Shown here in pieces: positions 63,301 to 64,000 of a DNA stretch of 64,000 bases (the stretch's first letter is position 1; every line of letters begins with the position of its first letter). The stretch is from assembly GCA_965262705.1 (NCBI GenBank), contig OZ253556.1, positions 1,612,001 to 1,676,000 on the forward strand, in the 5' to 3' direction. The translations under genes and the position numbers were made by a program. The notes under the pieces are model-generated. The model saw nothing but the letters and a program-made list of their open reading frames with translations. It had not been told where the DNA came from and made no database searches. This DNA is from UJ101 sp965262705 (GTDB taxonomy: Bacteria; Bacteroidota; Bacteroidia; Flavobacteriales; UJ101).

Positions 63301-64000
63301 CAACGCCATACAAGATTTGGAAGGAAAAGGATTTTTAGGATTTATGACCACTATGGTGAGTGATAACTATGAATCCATAAGAAACAACAGAGGACAATAC
63401 GAACCTAAAGACTATAAAAAACCTATTCTTTGGACGATTAACCGGTACGACCCTTCGTATGATCATCAATTGATAGAAACCACTTATGGAGGCGTGAATG
63501 AAAGACAGGATCAACGATCACTTTTAACCCGATCTATTATTGAATATAAAAAAATAACCTCACAAACGCACGCGCTTTTAAAACCTAATCAAACCTATTA
63601 TAAGAAGACTCGGGAGGAGAATAGAGATTATAAAAAGAATATCCATATTACCAAAACATACCACTATGACGAAAGCAATCTTTTGCTCCGTTCTGTAATG
63701 ACTGATTATAATAGTGAAGGAACTTCTGAAAGTCATTTTTCTTATGCTGCGCCATGGACAAATGGTGCTCATCGTTTTTATGGAAAAATTAGCGAAGAAA
63801 CCCAAACCACAAAGGCTTATGGAGATACTTTTAGCACCCGAAATGAAATCGATTATCAAGATAACGGATTGGTAAAACAAAAGAAGAAATATGGAAACCA
63901 TACCGATGCCGTTACCACCGCTTATACTTATGATAAACATGGAAATACCTTAACGCAGGCGATAACCGCCGAAGGAGAAACCTTAACTACCGCTTATACT
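60359..64000 (+). CDS. SpvB/RHS-type giant secreted protein, N-terminal 1214 codons (runs off the window)
   Basis: The frame is open from ATG to the right edge. A signal-like start (MSCIYHIKKYLLTVVYLSGL then YLMSQQ) is followed by an SpvB-like opening (VSKTGSLTYHVPIEIPKGVH, LALVYDSNNGEGVAGLGWNI, FGLSAITRGGKIEKIDGVTE). Four FG-GAP/VCBS-type calcium loops occur: DFTGDGSIDL, EFDGDGIPEI, DYNGDGLTDF and DFDYDGRTDL. The last 150 residues look like RHS/YD-repeat shell (TAYTYDKHGNTLTQAITAEG). This order matches the B-C toxin/RHS-like proteins that wrap a C-terminal effector. The effector end is outside the window. It follows a T9SS cargo gene by 11 bp. A 66-bp tandem duplication interrupts the first FG-GAP region. 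Confidence 0.9.
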   Translation, partial: MSCIYHIKKYLLTVVYLSGLYLMSQQINTVVPTINSSMQVSKTGSLTYHVPIEIPKGVHNFQPNLALVYDSNNGEGVAGLGWNIFGLSAITRGGKIEKIDGVTEGMQYDDQDPYYLDGNRMLKQPNGTYVLENFSHTFIKKENNEYIVQYPDGRIATYHSWVRGQYSLKSLEDALDNRIEYYYNEKENTLYLDRIVYGKDKEFVIEFVQTTRHHPVKIWRKSRDLVNDKVIKEINIKAQGLLYRKYVLHYELTSKGSERLQRITIENGQGEALKPLDFTYNEKVPSFQFERQNIINAGLPDGTEKIGASVTGDFYGNGKITSIYALKKEGTLYDLWSSKYGKLDNKLTSSISEDTQLFAGKVFVGSNKLPQNDLLIVVNVERHYWHPTFRSPAQNYNPYLTIDFIDLKNKTRKEYTTPVFNEEDIDEGYLRCIFRDFTGDGSIDLMFFLDNSNITSNIRTSNIRQYQHIPSTRDKTPRYRKSNYTRQYRYRPSTRDKTPRYRSSNYIRQYKPRYRNLTSKEEYRTSRRYNTGKAYLIDFTKVSSSEGTDNKVTMTSLLDDTPIPLKLNKDSLDQLYPIEFDGDGIPEILWVATQNNTFGVLKYDGKAKKLRVALKNHQSLRYFSDKTPLILGDYNGDGLTDFMTPHAVYDIEKEGTERIFRRIKDEKHIWEKHMNMGGKFISESYDFTDQKLSYCTPSQRNVIKKSSWFAKFWSGKGDKYRYTEYATCSVIPMDFDYDGRTDLISIQKFGKVKYDEELKNSEITNSDISITQTTRVYEDPDFQEDCYDEAERCPPSHLVYHITGPDKFNQIQFIQNTYRNTDKILDFIDAQGIFKTQKTFKIHNDKISPISFIVTSQDHPTFNGARNQLMIHDPLSEKDYQFSISSDHFLESKIQKVDNHSGLIQAIEYQPLDNQPNNPAYAAYDKPGQAASNKLEQYQGDLYAALGKRFYLHQRLPGQYVVSHINTSFDNHTLTKRYRYINAIQDLEGKGFLGFMTTMVSDNYESIRNNRGQYEPKDYKKPILWTINRYDPSYDHQLIETTYGGVNERQDQRSLLTRSIIEYKKITSQTHALLKPNQTYYKKTREENRDYKKNIHITKTYHYDESNLLLRSVMTDYNSEGTSESHFSYAAPWTNGAHRFYGKISEETQTTKAYGDTFSTRNEIDYQDNGLVKQKKKYGNHTDAVTTAYTYDKHGNTLTQAITAEGETLTTAYT
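61749..61905 (+). repeat. 66-bp in-frame tandem duplication inside the SpvB/RHS-like gene
   Basis: Two full units (61749-61814, 61815-61880) and a third partial unit begin GGCAATA. Each contains the palindromic core CCCGAGCACGCGGG and codes for 22 residues of the type RQYRYRPSTRDKTPRYR. The stretch is strongly basic and unlike the surrounding acidic calcium-loop repeats, so it looks like an inserted and expanded foreign segment that kept the frame. Confidence 0.85.

Overview
The window comes from an AT-rich bacterium of the phylum Bacteroidota, almost certainly class Flavobacteriia. Support comes from a SusC/SusD pair, a C-terminal type IX secretion (T9SS) sorting domain, a DnaG primase without zinc ligands, the lineage-typical families DUF2480 and DUF4294, a type III pantothenate kinase, a GalE-like L-threonine dehydrogenase, and several TAnnTTTG promoter boxes. 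No rRNA, tRNA, CRISPR array or prophage was recognised.

Layout. 1-3200: 5' part of uvrA (minus) and a wrecked C1q-like surface-protein gene. 3200-11400: gcvP, an M1 peptidase, coaX and lon. 12000-19100: a SusC/SusD uptake pair, then an outer-membrane protein gene split by a 1273-bp insertion sequence (IS). 19400-23800: lpd, DUF2480, DUF4294 and an M42 peptidase. 23860-26380: a repeat-bounded cassette and a second, apparently identical IS. 26500-35700: L-threonine dehydrogenase, MazG-like hydrolase, TerC, carbonic anhydrase, pruA, an ImmA/PIN toxin-antitoxin-like pair, gcvT. 35770-43340: DUF368, TPR protein, ugd, dnaG, pdxJ. 43400-47130: a truncated outer-membrane protein and a complete glycine-betaine ABC transporter. 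47160-54640: the cassette again, yidD-lgt, a sugar transporter, murB, aspS. 55250-64000: a decayed third IS, a Fic protein, a structured RNA leader, a TPR protein, a T9SS cargo protein and the first 1214 codons of a giant SpvB/RHS-type protein.

Metabolic links: GcvP, GcvT and Lpd are three of the four glycine-cleavage proteins (GcvH is not here). L-threonine dehydrogenase can supply glycine through 2-amino-3-ketobutyrate. PruA makes glutamate from proline or arginine, and PdxJ makes the PLP needed by GcvP.

The most distinctive feature is a dense population of small non-autonomous repeats. Family A is about 165-245 bp, has GAGACCGTTGC ends, and ten copies have exact 5-bp target duplications. 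Related short hairpins have GAGACCTTTAGC ends. The ends resemble those of the resident IS. The elements crowd just past stop codons, provide start and stop codons to host genes (pdxJ is the clearest case), recombine their ends, and bound a duplicated cassette that carries a 21-bp tandem repeat (12 and 15 exact units) reading as the heptapeptide KKHHKEC. Other candidates for new biology are a roughly 95-nt promoter-hairpin-terminator RNA at 57653 and a structured repeat with a compensatory base-pair change. Everything here was read by eye; no similarity search was run.
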